A DNA stretch of 64,000 bases from Maylandia zebra (Eukaryota > Chordata > Actinopteri > Cichliformes > Cichlidae), in NCBI RefSeq assembly GCF_041146795.1, contig NC_135170.1, positions 9,523,033 through 9,587,032 of the forward strand. Reading direction: 5' to 3'. Below are positions 41,315-52,239 of the stretch, one piece after another (within the stretch, counting starts at the first letter, position 1; each line of letters begins with the position of its first letter). Made by a program: the position numbers and the translations under genes. A model generated the notes under the pieces. The model was not told the DNA's origin. It searched no databases and worked only from the letters and a program-made list of their open reading frames with translations.

Positions 41315-42737
41315 CAACCCGTTCTCACTCCCAAAGCGTAACATTTTACGCTAGGTGACAAATTAGTGCGCATGCGCCAACCAGCGTGCAGCCTGTTACA
41401 GTCGCTCCTGCTTTTCTCTTAGTTTAGCTCTTTTTTCTTACGTATTCTTTTTTTTTCTGACTTGTATTTTCCTCCGTTGTCTATCTCTTACTCAATCATG
41501 TGGATTGAGAGAGTTTTTGTTCTTCTGGTGGCCGTGGAACTGTTACTTTTATCATGGAACGGGACCGCGGCACATCTCCTACACGCACGGACTGTTTACT
41601 CCAGAGATCAGCTGATCGCCCTGATGCCGGCCGGCTCGCTGGCCAGGCCCGCAGAAGTGCCCGCAGAAGTACCAGCTGAAATTTGGAGGAAAACACATCG
41701 GGGATGCAGAGGTCAAGGACAGAAGAGAAGAAAAAAGGTGACGGTGAGACAGCGGAGGCTCGAAGCGAGGAGGAGGTTTAAACCGTGTCTGCCGTCTATC
41801 GTGATGGGAAATGTGCGATCGTTGGCAAGTAAAATCGACGAGCTCTCAGCACTGGTACGGAGTCAGAGGGAATACCGAGAGTGTAGCCTGATGTGTTTCA
41901 CCGAATCATGGCTGCACCAGGTCATTCCCGATGAGAATGCTTCCGTGGAAGGCTTCCACACTGTTCGGGCGGACAGGGACAGCATCGCTAGCGGTAAGCG
42001 TAAAGGAGGTGGGCTTGCTGTTTTAGTTAACAACCGGTGGTGTAACCCTGCCAACATAACAATCAAAGAAAGGATTTGTTGCCCGGACACTGAACTGTGT
42101 GCTGTTGGACTCAGGCCGTATTATTTACCCAGGGAATTCTCTCACGTCATCTTGGTGGCTGTTTATGTTCCCCCCTCTGCTAACCCCACAGCTGCATGTG
42201 ACACTATCCACTCTGCCATAGCTCGGCTACAGACTCAGCACCCGAGTGCCTTTATTGTGATCTCGGGTGACTTCAACCATGTATCACTGGACAATACAAA
42301 TAATTTCCCCCAGGGATCAATAAAGTATTCTGATTCTGATTCTGATTCTGAAAAAATCGTCACCATATTACGTTTTCGGCTACCCACCACTTCCTAAATG
42401 ACGACCTCGGAAAAAGAGGAAATATGAGAACCGTCTGGACTGAACCTACACATGTTCGCTCTTTTTCTTCAAATCGCTTAGAAACACGCTATTTAACATC
42501 ATTAAAGTCCTGGTTACGGTCTGGAATAAGGTTATGGTTAGGGCTAGGGATAAGGTTAGGTTTAGGGCTGGAATACAGGGCTGGAACGTCTATTACCGCG
42601 GGAGCGTCATTGCACTGGATTCCAGCCATAACCCACCGCGTACCATAAGAACGCTGAAGGTCTCCTTTCGCGTTCCTCAGGAACGCCGCGGGACGTGACA
42701 AAACGTCGACATGTTACGCCTCGGGAGTGAGAACGCT
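41315..42737. mobile_element. Inverted-repeat element carrying a LINE fragment
   Basis: The left end contains CCGTTCTCACTCCCAAAGCG TAACAT. The right end, reverse-complemented, contains GCGTTCTCACTCCCGAGGCG TAACAT. The termini are flanked by a 10-base direct repeat, CTGTCTCAAA (41305-41314 and 42738-42747). The arms diverge inside. The right arm holds a degenerate telomere-like tract (GGTTATGGTTAGGGCTAGGG) near 42530. The class is uncertain: it looks like a fold-back or MITE-type DNA element, and the borders are approximate. Confidence 0.6.
41498..42397 (+). pseudogene. L2/Rex1-type LINE: intact endonuclease half fused to its 3' tail
   Basis: An uninterrupted frame starts MWIERVFVLLVAVELLLLSW. 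It continues through a basic region into an APE-type endonuclease: VMGNVRSLASKIDELSALV (with N and E-side residues), CFTESWLHQVIPDE (catalytic Glu), GGGLAVLVNN, and FIVISGDFNHVSLDN (the GDFN motif). Directly after this the sequence becomes AATTTCCCCCAGGGATCAAT AAAGTATTCTGATTCTG, the 3' end of the same LINE type with its ATTCTG tail. The RT and the rest of the endonuclease are absent. The frame is free of stops over about 265 codons, so the copy is young. It sits within the inverted-repeat element. Confidence 0.8.
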
Positions 42738-43940
42738 CTGTCTCAAAACATACAAATCACATGTTTACCATACATTTATACAACAGTTTGTTCTATAGTC
42801 TAGCACAGAATAATAAATAAAAAAATAAATATATATGTTTTGGAATGTGGGAAAAAGCTGGAGTACCCAGAGGAAATGGACACTAGAATCCATCCAGTCC
42901 CCAGTCAAGTTATGAATCAGGACCTTCTTGCTGTGAGGTCGGGGCAATGCTAAAATCCTGAGTCTGCAGACTCAGCAAAATGAATGACATATTTACTGCA
43001 GAGATAGACATATACACAAGACCAACTAATCATCACATGATTCAGTAAAAGCACTAGCTGTTAGAATCCCTGACAATGCATTGCTTTAAATGGAGAAAAT
43101 CTTGGGGGATGGCTGTTATGAGGAAAAGCAGCCCAGAAACTACCAGCGGCACACAACGTTGTGTGCCTTAACTTTTGTTCTTTTACTCAAGCTAATCTGT
43201 CATTTTTCCTTGGTTAGGTTTAGGGATTAAAGATCTAATCTAAATTATAATATTAAAATTTGGGACATATCATCAGTAGTGGACCTTGGATTCATCGGAT
43301 GTTTCGGCCATTATCACTAGACACCCTAATCCTAGGAGGCCCTCCCAGGGTTGATCAGAAGTGTGTCACTGGTTTATGTTAAAATTGTCATTTCTCTTCT
43401 CCTTTCTGCTGTTTAGTTTTCTACAGTTTATTCTATCTATTCACTGCACCTGAGAAATGCTTACCTCTTTAACATTTATGGAGCCTCATTTTTTTAAAGG
43501 GACAGAAAAGGTGATAGAGAGAAGTAAGACAAGTAAGTAAGATATGCTTCCAACACCTCGCCAGATTGGGCTGTACGCTCTACCTCCCCACTGCCTCCCA
43601 GAAGAGGGAAGAAGAGCAGCGGGAAGAAGAGCAGTGGGAAGAAGAGCAGCGGGGAGAAGAGCGGAATACTTTTCTATTATTATTATTATTTCATTCCTCC
43701 TTTTAGTTTCACTACCATGAGATTAACTGCACAGTCTCCAGGAGGCTCTGAGACAGCTCTAGAGGCTTCAACAGTACACCAGGGCCGCACTGGCTTGCTG
43801 AGGATATCTTGACCACAACAAGAGCCTGTGTTGCAGCAGCTGTGCTGTTGGATAAGGCCATCTCCATCACACCAGGACCTGTGCTGCTGGCTGAGGCCAT
43901 CTACATTACACTAGGGCCTGTGGTGCTGGCTTAGGCCATC
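42738..43940. other. Intergenic with a GAAGAAGAGCAG minisatellite
   Basis: At about 43604-43665, five roughly 15-base units of GGGAAGAAGAGCAGC are repeated. Degenerate repeats of AGGCCATCT with CACCAGGACCTGTG-type spacing follow at 43790-43940. No gene is supported. Confidence 0.6.
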
Positions 43941-45338
43941 TAAGATAAGATAAGATAAGACTTTATTGATCCCACAACAGGGAAATTTTTGCGTCACCTC
44001 AGCTCAGGTACAGATATCAGAAGGAAATACAAAAATACAAATAAGTACAATCAATGAAAAAAGTAAGATAATACATTATATACAATGGTAGCATACACAG
44101 TATGTGATTATGGATATGGTTGGAAATATGGAAGACATAAACTATATAGCTTAGCATAACTATTGTACCACTACTATTCCTGTTTATAGACATGTACACA
44201 CACACATGTACACACTAAATATACATACATATACATATACATACATATATACCTGCACATGTCCATACACATGGAAGGTCCATTATGCATGAAGTGGTGA
44301 CCGTGGATGTTCAGTGTCCAGTGACTTATGACATCGTGATTGAGGAGTTATAGAGTCTAACTGCTGTTGGGATGAATGATCTGCGAAAGCGCTCCTTCCT
44401 GCAGCGAGGGTGTTTCAGTCTCTGACTAAAGGAGCTGCTCAGCCCACTCACATACTCATGCAGTGGGTGATGTGGGTTGTTCATGATGGATGTCAGCTTT
44501 ACTAACATCCTCCCCTCACCAACCACCTCCACAGACTCCAGGGGACATCCCAGCACGGAGCTAGACCTCCGCACCAGTTTGTCAATCCTGCTCCTGTCCC
44601 TGTCCATGCATCCACTCCCCCAGCAGGCCACTGCATAGAAAAGAGCAGATGCTACCACAGTGTCATAGAATAACAGAGTCCTGCAGACTCCGAAGGACCT
44701 CAGTCTCCTCAGCAGGTGGAGTCAACTCTGGCCCTTCTTATACAGGACGTCTGTATTTGTAGTCCAGTCCAGTTTATTGTTGAGGTGAACACCCAGGTAC
44801 TTATAAGAGTCCACTATCCCAATGTCTTTCCCTTGGATGGTGTTGTAGGGGGTGACTTCCTCCTGAAGTCTATGATCATCTCCTTTGTCTTGCCGGCGTT
44901 GATTTGGAGTACGTTGGTTTCACACCAGCCAACAAAGTCACTGATGACCCCCCTGTATTCCTGATCATTCCTGTCTGATACGCATCCAATGATGGCTGTA
45001 TCATCTGAGAACTTCTGTATATGGCAATCGTCCGAATTATAACAGAAGTCTGAAGTGTAAAGGCTGAACAGAAAAGGTGAGAGAACTGTGCCCTGTGGTG
45101 CCCCCGTGCTGCAGATTACCACCTCGGACACACAGTCATGGAGCCTCACATACTGTGGTCTGTTGGTAAGGTAGTCGATGGTCCATGCAGTCAGCTGTTT
45201 GCCTACTCCGGCTCCCTCCAGCTTCCCTCTCAGTAGAGCAGGTTGGATGGTGTTGAAAGCACTGGAGAAGTCAAAAAACATGATCCTCACAGTGCTCCCC
45301 GCCTGCTCTAAGTGAGAGAGGGATCGGTGTACCAGGTA
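43941..45338 (-). pseudogene. L2/Rex1-type LINE, RT to 3' end, minus strand
   Basis: Read on the minus strand, 45290-44814 gives RT motifs: MRIMFFDFSSAFNTIQPALL, GAPQGTVLSPFLFSLYTSDF, FSDDTAIIGCV (the YADD position) and NAGKTKEMIIDFRRK. Then 44658-44326 gives the C-terminus: ALFYAVACWGSGCMDRDRSR and RKERFRRSFIPTAVRLYNSS. The 3' end is GGGATCAATAAAGTC plus a (TTATC)n tail at 43941-43961. The 5' end is cut near 45338, where the next repeat begins. Frameshifts are few. Confidence 0.85.
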
Positions 45339-45610
45339 GATTCAATTCAATTCAATTCAATTTTACTTATATAGCGCCAAATCACAACAAAAGTCGCCTC
45401 AAGGTGCTTCATAGATACAGAGAAAAACCCAACAATCATATGACCCCTTATGAGCAAGCACTTTGGCAACAGTGGGAAGGAAAAACTCAGTTTTAACAGG
45501 AAGAAACCTCTGGCAGAACCAGGCTCAGGGAGGGGCGGCCATCTGCTGCGACCGGTTGGGGTGAGAGAAGGAAGACAGGATAAAAGACATGCTGTGGAAG
45601 AGAGACAGAG

Positions 45611-46442
45611 TGTCATGGTCTCCGCTCCTCGTCAGCTGACAGCCGTCAGGTGCTTTGTTTTTGTTTCCCTTTCTCTCTCGCCCTCTTCCATTCTCTCTTT
45701 CTCCTGCCGGGGTGGAGCTCAGTATGGGCTCCTGCCCCTGGCCCACGCACCTGGAGGTGATCAGCACATCTGTCGCTGATCATGAGAGATTGGAACCCTT
45801 CTTAAGAGGGCGAGTCTGCTCTACTCGTCGCTGGATCGTTGAGCCATCAGCGTCAGTCGTCCTGTATTTTGTAAAGTGAGTTTGTGAGCCTGTCTGAACC
45901 AGGAAACTAATGGTTTTTTTCTGCCTGTGTATAGATTGCCTCTGGACCTGTTCTTTCCCTGTGCATGGCGACTGAACAGAAGCAAGAGAGATAGAGGAAA
46001 GGAGAGGAGATGTGCGAGGGCTGAATGGAAACCTTCCCTTCCTGGACTCCTGCCTCTTTCACTCCTGGACCCTGGAACCCCGGCCCCTTTTTCCCTTGAC
46101 ACCATTATGTGTATATATGAATTCCACTGTAGAGGAACACTGTAAATCAGTTGTTCTTAACCTTTTTGGTGGTACCGAACCCCACCAGCTTTATATGCGC
46201 ATTCACTGAACCCCTCTTTAGTGAAAAATAAAATGTGATTTTTTTTACTGGTGCACAAAATGAGCCATGCATGTCATGGCGGAGGCTCTGCCGAACCCCT
46301 GAGACTGACTCACCGAACCCCTAGGGTTCGATCAAACCCCTAGGGTTCGATCGAACCCAGGTTAAGAACCACTGCTGTAAATAAATGCACCTTTTGAAGA
46401 CACTAGTGGTCTGCGCGTGAGTCCGATCTACGAAACCTGACA
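45611..46442 (+). mobile_element. Solo LTR with 5-bp target duplication
   Basis: The insert starts TGTCATGGTC and ends AAACCTGACA (TGTCA/TGACA ends). It is flanked by CAGAG at 45606-45610 and 46443-46447, the 5-base duplication of LTR retroelements. An AATAAA near 46379 precedes the last 60 bases, as expected for R-U5. It has no internal coding region. It is probably a Ty3-like or retrovirus-like LTR. A hAT MITE has inserted in it. Confidence 0.85.
46148..46374. mobile_element. hAT MITE nested in the solo LTR
   Basis: The 227-base insert has ends CAGTTGTTCTTAACCT and (reverse complement) CAGTGGTTCTTAACCT. It is flanked by exact 8-base duplications, CTGTAAAT, at 46140-46147 and 46375-46382. 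It is non-coding and has internal GGTTCGATC repeats. Confidence 0.93.
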
Positions 46443-46694
46443 CAGAGGTTAATAACAGATATGATTCAATGCAGAGAGGTCTATTAACACATAGTGAGTG
46501 AGAAAGGTGACTGGAAAGGAAAAACTCAATGCATCATGGGAATCCCCCGGCAGCCTACGTCTATTGCAGCATAACTAAGGGAGGATTCAGGGTCACCCGG
46601 TCCAGCCCTAACTATATGCTTTAGCAAAAAAGGAAAGTTTTAAGCCTAATCTTAAAAGTAGAGATAGTGTCTGTCTCCCGAATCCAAACTGGAA

Positions 46695-47755
46695 GCTCCT
46701 CTGTCCTCTCTGTCCAAAATGTGAACATTGGCATCCTCGAAAGAGTGTCCTTTGTCCTTAAGATGCAGATGGACTGCTGAGTCTTGTCCTGTGGAGGTGG
46801 CTCTTCTGTGTTGTGCCATGCGCTTGTGAAGTGGCTGTTTGGTCTCTCCAATGTAGAGGTCTGGGCATTCCTCGCTGCACTGTACAGCATACACCACATT
46901 GTTAAGTTTGTGTTTTGGAGTTTTGTCTTTCGGGTGAACCAGTTTTTGTCTGAGCGTGTTGCTGGGTCTGAAATGCACCGGGATGTCATGCTTGGAGAAA
47001 ACTCTCCAGAGTTTTTCTGATACACCGGCTACATAGGGGATGACAATGTTGTTGCGTCTGTCTTTCTTATCCTCCCTCACTGGTGTCTGGTCTTCTTTTC
47101 TGTGCCTCTTTGCTGACTTTAAGAACGCCCATTTAGGATAGCCGCACGTTTTTGAGTGCTTCCTTTACATGTGTGTGTTCCTTCTTTTTTTCCTTCAGGC
47201 TTAGAGGGAACATGTTCTGCCCGGTGGTGTAGGGTCCTAATTACTCCAAGTTTGTGTTCCAGAGGGTGATGGGAGTCAAAGAGGAGGTACTGGTCTGTGT
47301 TTCTGGGCTTCCGGTAAACTTCGATGTTGAGGTTGCCATTCTCTTCAATGTGCACGGCGCAGTCTGTTGTAACTTTATGCAGCGTTGTACCAACTGCTGG
47401 TTTGACGTGGGTTGCGGTCAAAGTCAACTTTAGATCAAGCACAGAGGACTGAGACGAGGCTATGGTGGAGGTCAGGTCTTTTACTCAGCTCCCTTTCAAT
47501 CACATACAATACCACAGTACCACCTACTGGTGGGAGGTAGTAATAGCTGCTGCTTATTACAATATACCACACAGTCCAGGAAAGGCAAACAGTTATCCTT
47601 TGTGTCTTCCCTGGTGAACTTGATGTTTTTATCCACAGCGTTAATGTGCGCAGTGAAGGATTCCACTTCTTGTGTCTTGATTTTGACCCAGGTGTCGTCT
47701 ACATATCTGTACCAGTGGCTGGGTACTCTTCCACTGTACCAGCCAAACTAATACT
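46695..47755 (-). pseudogene. Penelope-like element: RT end plus GIY-YIG endonuclease
   Basis: On the minus strand, 47736-47577 gives an RT fragment with HWYRYVDDTWVKIKTQEVES (catalytic DD) and DNCLPFLDC. After a 207-base LTR insert, the same frame resumes at about 47359 with AVHIEENGNLNIEVYRKPRN and DQYLLFDSHHPLEHKLGVIR. Then 47080-46700 gives PVHFRPSNTLRQKLVHPKD and the GIY-YIG nuclease: NNVVYAVQCSEECPDLYIGE, then TKQPLHKRMAQHRRA. RT followed by GIY-YIG is diagnostic of Penelope-like elements. The 5' part is missing, and the 3' end joins the L2-tailed repeat. Confidence 0.88.
47365..47571. mobile_element. Short solo LTR inside the Penelope RT
   Basis: The 207-base insert starts TGTTGTAACT and ends ATACCACACA on the plus strand, with TG and CA ends. 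It is flanked by CAGTC at 47360-47364 and 47572-47576. Removing it and one CAGTC copy restores the RT frame across the FLDC and AVHIEENG codons, which confirms both borders. Orientation is undecided. Confidence 0.85.
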
Positions 47756-47764
47756 AAAGTAATA

Positions 47765-49640
47765 CTTTCCATTTACTTTCCAGTTAATCAAATGGCTGCA
47801 GACATACCTACATCAACTATACCCTTTAAAATGGCTAATTTGGGGTTTAAATATCTCAGGATTGCAATTTCACGATCTCTGAGATTAGTGCGGGAACAAA
47901 ATATTACTTTACTTACAATGAAAGTTAAGTCTGATCTTCAAAGATGGAACTACCTACCGCTGTCTTTAGCTGGTAGGATTCAAGTTATTAAAATGAATGT
48001 ATTACCTAGATACAGTATCTATATGTATTTCAAAGTTTGCCCATTTATCTGCCTAAACAATTTTTCAGAACTATAAATGACGCTATTTCATCATTTATTT
48101 GGGCCGGTAAACGTCCAAGGGCTAGTCGCTCGCTTCTTTATAGGGATAGATCAGCTGGAGGATTAAGACTGCCTAATTTAATTGGGTATTATTGGGCATC
48201 TAATATGTATAATATATTATTGTGGTGTACGTCTCCCTATACTAATTGGTGCCAGAGTGAAGCGGCCTCCTGTTCCTCGTCAGTGCTTTAGCATGTGATA
48301 CCTCACAATCATCCCTATCAATCCAGTTGTCACGGAAACATTAAAAATTTAGTCACAAATAAGACTCCACTTTGGTTGGCTCACCCTCCCTCTTGCAACC
48401 CCGATCTGCAACGATCACTTATTTGTTCCAGAAAAGACGGACTTAAGATTCTCTGTTTTAGACGATAAAGGACTTGGTACTCTAGGTGATCTATACATTA
48501 ATGAGGTTTTTGCAAGTTTTAACAAACTAGTTATTCGCTTTAATTTCAATAAATCCGATTTTTTTTTTGGTACTTCCAGTTGCAAAGAAATGTTCAACTT
48601 TATTCCCACAAATCCCAACTTCCAGAGGAAGTGGCTCAAGAGTTGGGAGTTCGCCTTGTAATCGGAAGGTTGCCGGTTCGAGCCCCGGCTCGGACAGTCT
48701 CAGTCGTTGTGTCCTTGGGCAAGACACTTCACCCGTTGCCTACTGGTGGTGGTCAGAGGGCCCGGTGGCGCCAGTGTCCGGCAGCCTCGCCTCTGTCAGT
48801 GCGCCCCAGGGTGGCTGTGGCTACAATGTAGCTTGCCATCACCAGTGTGTGAATGTGTGGATGACTGGATATGTAAAGCGCTTTGGGGTCCTTAGAGACT
48901 AGTAAAAAGCGCTATATAAATACAGGCCATTTACCATATATTTGGTTCTCAGAGCCAAAACTTTGGTAAAGGGTCATATTTCTTACCTTTATAAACTAGC
49001 TTCTCCACCTAGTGAAGCTCTTTCATACAGGACCAAGATGAAATGGGAGTCAGAACTCCATATGAGTTTCTCTGAGTCATTCTGGGAGGGAGCGGTAAGG
49101 GCCATTAATTCCTCTTGTAGTTGTGCCAGACTTTCATTAATACAATTTAAAGTTTTCCACAGATTACACTACAGTAAAGAAAAAATGTCAAAATTATACC
49201 CAGATAAATTTGATGATAAATGTAACAGATGCTCACAGATACCTTGCAATCTTACTCATATGTTCTGGGCGTGCCCTAGGTTGTCTGTATTTGGCATCAG
49301 TTCTTCAAAATAATTTCGGATATATTGGGTATAAAATTGACTCCGATATCGATATATTTGGCAAACCACCAAATAACCTTCATACTACAGCTATTCAAAA
49401 TAACCTTATTGCCTTTGCTTCTCTCATTGCTAGAAAAAGAATTTTGTTGTTGTGGAAATCGTCTCAGCCACCATTAATTAAAGTCTGGCTACAGGATATC
49501 TTAAGACTCTTAAAGCTGGAGAAGATAAAATTCTCCATCAGAGGCTCATCGGATAGATTTTTTACTCACTGGAAACCATTACCGGTACTTAAATACTTAG
49601 AAAAGTTACCAGCACGAGAAATCTCTCTGTAGTCCACCAT
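47765..49640 (+). pseudogene. L1-type LINE, RT C-terminal part, split by a SINE
   Basis: Pieces in shifting frames are FKYLRIAISRSLRLVREQNI, SDLQRWNYLPLSLAGRIQVI, NDAISSFIWAGKRPRASRSL and RSAGGLRLPNLIGYYWASNM. After the SINE come YRTKMKWESELHMSFSESFW, FKVFHRLHYSKEKMSKLYP and CNRCSQIPCNLTHMFWACP (a Cys/His motif). This matches the region after the RT core of fish L1 elements, and it corresponds to the copy at 53.1-57.6 kb. It is 5'-truncated, with several frameshifts. Confidence 0.78.
48619..48942 (+). mobile_element. tRNA-derived SINE
   Basis: The head has an A box (GTGGCTCAAGAGTTGGGAG) and a perfect B box, GGTTCGAGCCC, at 48675-48685. Then come CCTTGGGCAAGACACTTCAC and the tail TAAAGCGCTTTGGGGTCC... 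AAAGCGCTATATAAATACAG. It interrupts the L1 fragment. Confidence 0.9.
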
Positions 49641-50124
49641 ATGACAGTGTACAATTTTTTCTGCTATTCCTGGCAGTGGCTGTTCTACCTTAGTAGTAAT
49701 CATTAATATTAATATTAATATTGTTACTATTGTTAATATTGGTTAAGATTTATATCAATACTGATTAATGTTAAGACCTTGTTTTTTGAGGCTAGCAGAT
49801 GTTAATGTTAATATTAAATTATAAGGATACGTACTACTAACTTATTGTTGGATTATTTTTTTTTTGGTTTGTTTTGTCTTTTTCTTTTTTTGTTGTATGG
49901 GTTTTGTATTTTTTGTATGGCTCTATTCATTTTCTCTGTAACATATTCATTTTTACATTATTGGGAGGGAGTGGGGGGTATTCAGGTACACAGCAAATCC
50001 AGCATGTCCAAATTAACACTGTCAGATTTGATTTCAACACTATTTCACAAATATTTGTCCGTTATTTGAAAGATTGAACTGTTAAATTCAAATGTAATAC
50101 TATGGAAAAATATATAATATATAT

Positions 50125-51190
50125 TTCATATATCTGGAGAACTGGTGCCAGAGGAACAACCTAAACGTCAGTAAGACAAAGGAGCTGATAGTGGACTTCA
50201 GCACTAAGCAGGAGAGGAACTACCAGACCCCCGTCATCAACGAGTGCCCAGCGGAGAGAGTGGACAGCTTCAAATACCTCGGAGTTCACATCACGCAGGA
50301 CCTGTCATGGTCCTGTCACATCAACACCGTGGTGAAAAAGGCCCGTCAGCGTCTCTACCACCTCAGACGCTTGAGAGACTTCCAACTGCCCTGCAAGGTG
50401 CTCAGGAACGTTCACTCGTGCACCATAGAGAGCATCCTGACGGGAAACATCTTAACCTGGTTCGGGAACAGCACCATGCAGGACAGACGAGCTCTACAGA
50501 GGGTTGTGCGGTCAGCTGAGCGCACCATCCGCTCCGAGCTCCCTGACCTGCACTCAATCTACAGCAGGCGGTGCTGGACCAAGGCCAGGAAGATCATGAA
50601 GGACCTCAGCCATCCCAACAACAGACTGTTCTCTCTGTTGAGGTCAGGAAAGCGATTCCGCTCCCTGAAGACCAACACAGAGAGACTGAGGAGGAGCTTC
50701 TTCCCGCAGGCGATACGGTCTCTCAATCACACCACCACACAGTACTGACCCACACATATAGTTCTTACACACACACTGGACATTCTGGACATTGTTTTCA
50801 CTTCATCACTTGTACAACTGCTGTTATTGTGTATATATATATTTATATTTCTTCATACATTCTTATATATTTCTATACTGTGTATTGTGTATTTTGTTGT
50901 ACAGTTATTTTATTTTCAACTTTAATTTATATATTTTATCTTATTCTTTCCCAGTTATAATTACCCTTCATTTTAATTTGTGTTGTACAGTTATTTCATT
51001 TTTAACTTTAATTTTTATATTTTATTTTATTCCTTCCTATTTACCCTTTTTAATTTTCATATTTATTTCATATCTTATTCATAGCCCTTTCTTTTTTTCT
51101 TTAGGTCACGAGCAGTTGTCTAAGCGTTTCACTGCATATCGTACTGTGTATGACTGTGTATGTGACAAATAAAATTTGAATTTGAAATAA
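50125..51190 (+). pseudogene. L2/Rex1-type LINE, C-terminal end
   Basis: The 50191-50748 frame is open for 185 codons: NECPAERVDSFKYLGVHITQ, VVKKARQRLYHLRRLRDFQ, SCTIESILTGNILTWFGNST and RRSFFPQAIRSLNHTTTQY, then a stop. These are the post-RT motifs of L2/Rex1 LINEs. The 3' UTR is AT-rich and ends GTGACAAATAAAATTTGAAT TTGAA. It is 5'-truncated near 50125. Confidence 0.82.
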
Positions 51191-51246
51191 AATGATTCTT
51201 ATAAACTTTTTTTTTTTTTTTTTTTTACATCAAATAATGTTATTTA

Positions 51247-51545
51247 GGGAGATCGTGGCTCAAGAAATGGCAGTTTGTCTTGTAATCAGAAGGTTGCCGG
51301 TTCCAGCCCCAGCTCGGACAGTCTTGGTCGTTGTGTTCTTGGGCTAGACACGTCACCTATCACCTACTGGTGTTGGCCAGAGGGGCCGATGGCGCGATAT
51401 GCAGCCTCGCTTCTGTCAGTCTGCCCCAGCTGTGGCTACAACTGTAGCTGCCTCCACCAGTGTGTGAGTGTGAGAGTGAATGAATAGAGGAATTGTAAAG
51501 TGCTTTGAGTGGCTAGAAAAGCGCTATATAAATGCAATCCATTAT
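51247..51545 (+). mobile_element. tRNA-derived SINE, second copy
   Basis: Same family as 48619-48942: ATCGTGGCTCAAGAAATGG (A box), a worn B box GGTTCCAGCCCC, and the tail GTAAAGTGCTTTGAGTGGCT AGAAAAGCGCTATATAAATG, ending in an ATT-type repeat. Confidence 0.85.
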
Positions 51546-51887
51546 TATTATTATTTAAACCAACTGTTAACTGCATATTTCTGTACATTTAAGCATTATT
51601 ATTCATATTGCCGCATTCATTGACCTTGTTTATAGGTAATTTCATTGTTTATTCACATTAAAATGTTCCTAATGTTTATACTTGAAAAAGGCAAAATCCC
51701 ATGTAAAATTAGGGCAACAAACTGTATTGTCATTACTGAAAATAACCGTATTTTTATGAGAAAGTTATTTTCCTGTTATTTTCTGCTATTATTTTGGCGC
51801 TCCAGCTGCCGGAATATTACTGTTTTTTTAGGATTCTTTTTTTTTTTTTTTTTACAGTGTAGTGTACCGTGAGAATACCCTTAACAA

Positions 51888-52230
51888 GAGTACATGAGAC
51901 TTTTCATGGACTGCGAGGGAGCAGATGTCTCTCATGAAGTGTGTTAAGCTAAAAGTTTACTAAAAGAAAAGGCAACACAAGGACTAAGGACTTCTTTTCA
52001 GGACAAGCAGTCAATGATGTATTTGTCGTTTGAGAAATGTTTTTATTTGTGTTTGGACTTAACATGCGTACTGTAAAGTTATTAATTGGTTTGTAAGTTC
52101 ACTCGTGACCAGTTCTAACGGCGTCTTGGCGTACTGGCGATGGTGAAGCTAAGGAGGAGAGAAAGCCCAAATAATAAACGCCCATTTCAAAGAACCGACC
52201 TGTGTCTGTGTTGTCGTGAAGAGAGCTACA
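51888..52230 (+). mobile_element. Possible solo LTR
   Basis: An AATAAA-like signal (AATAATAAACGCCC at about 52172) is followed by about 50 bases ending GAGAGCTACA, like an LTR R-U5 end. CTTAACAA occurs on both sides (51880-51887 and 52231-52238). Eight bases is longer than usual for an LTR duplication, and the left end does not start with TG, so this is weak. Confidence 0.25.
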
Positions 52231-52239
52231 CTTAACAAA

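Larger units (their letters stand above)
45339..46695 (-). mobile_element. L2-tailed non-autonomous repeat, split by a solo LTR
   Basis: It begins with an (ATTCA)n tract and ATATAGCGCCAAATCACAAC, the reverse complement of the L2 tail at 18.0-19.5 kb, so it points to the minus strand. The body (GTGGGAAGGAAAAACTCAG; GCATCATGGGAATCCCCCGG; GTAGAGATAGTGTCTGTCTC) continues on both sides of the LTR insert to about 46695, where Penelope coding sequence starts. Shorter copies are at 30.1 and 38.1 kb. Confidence 0.7.
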
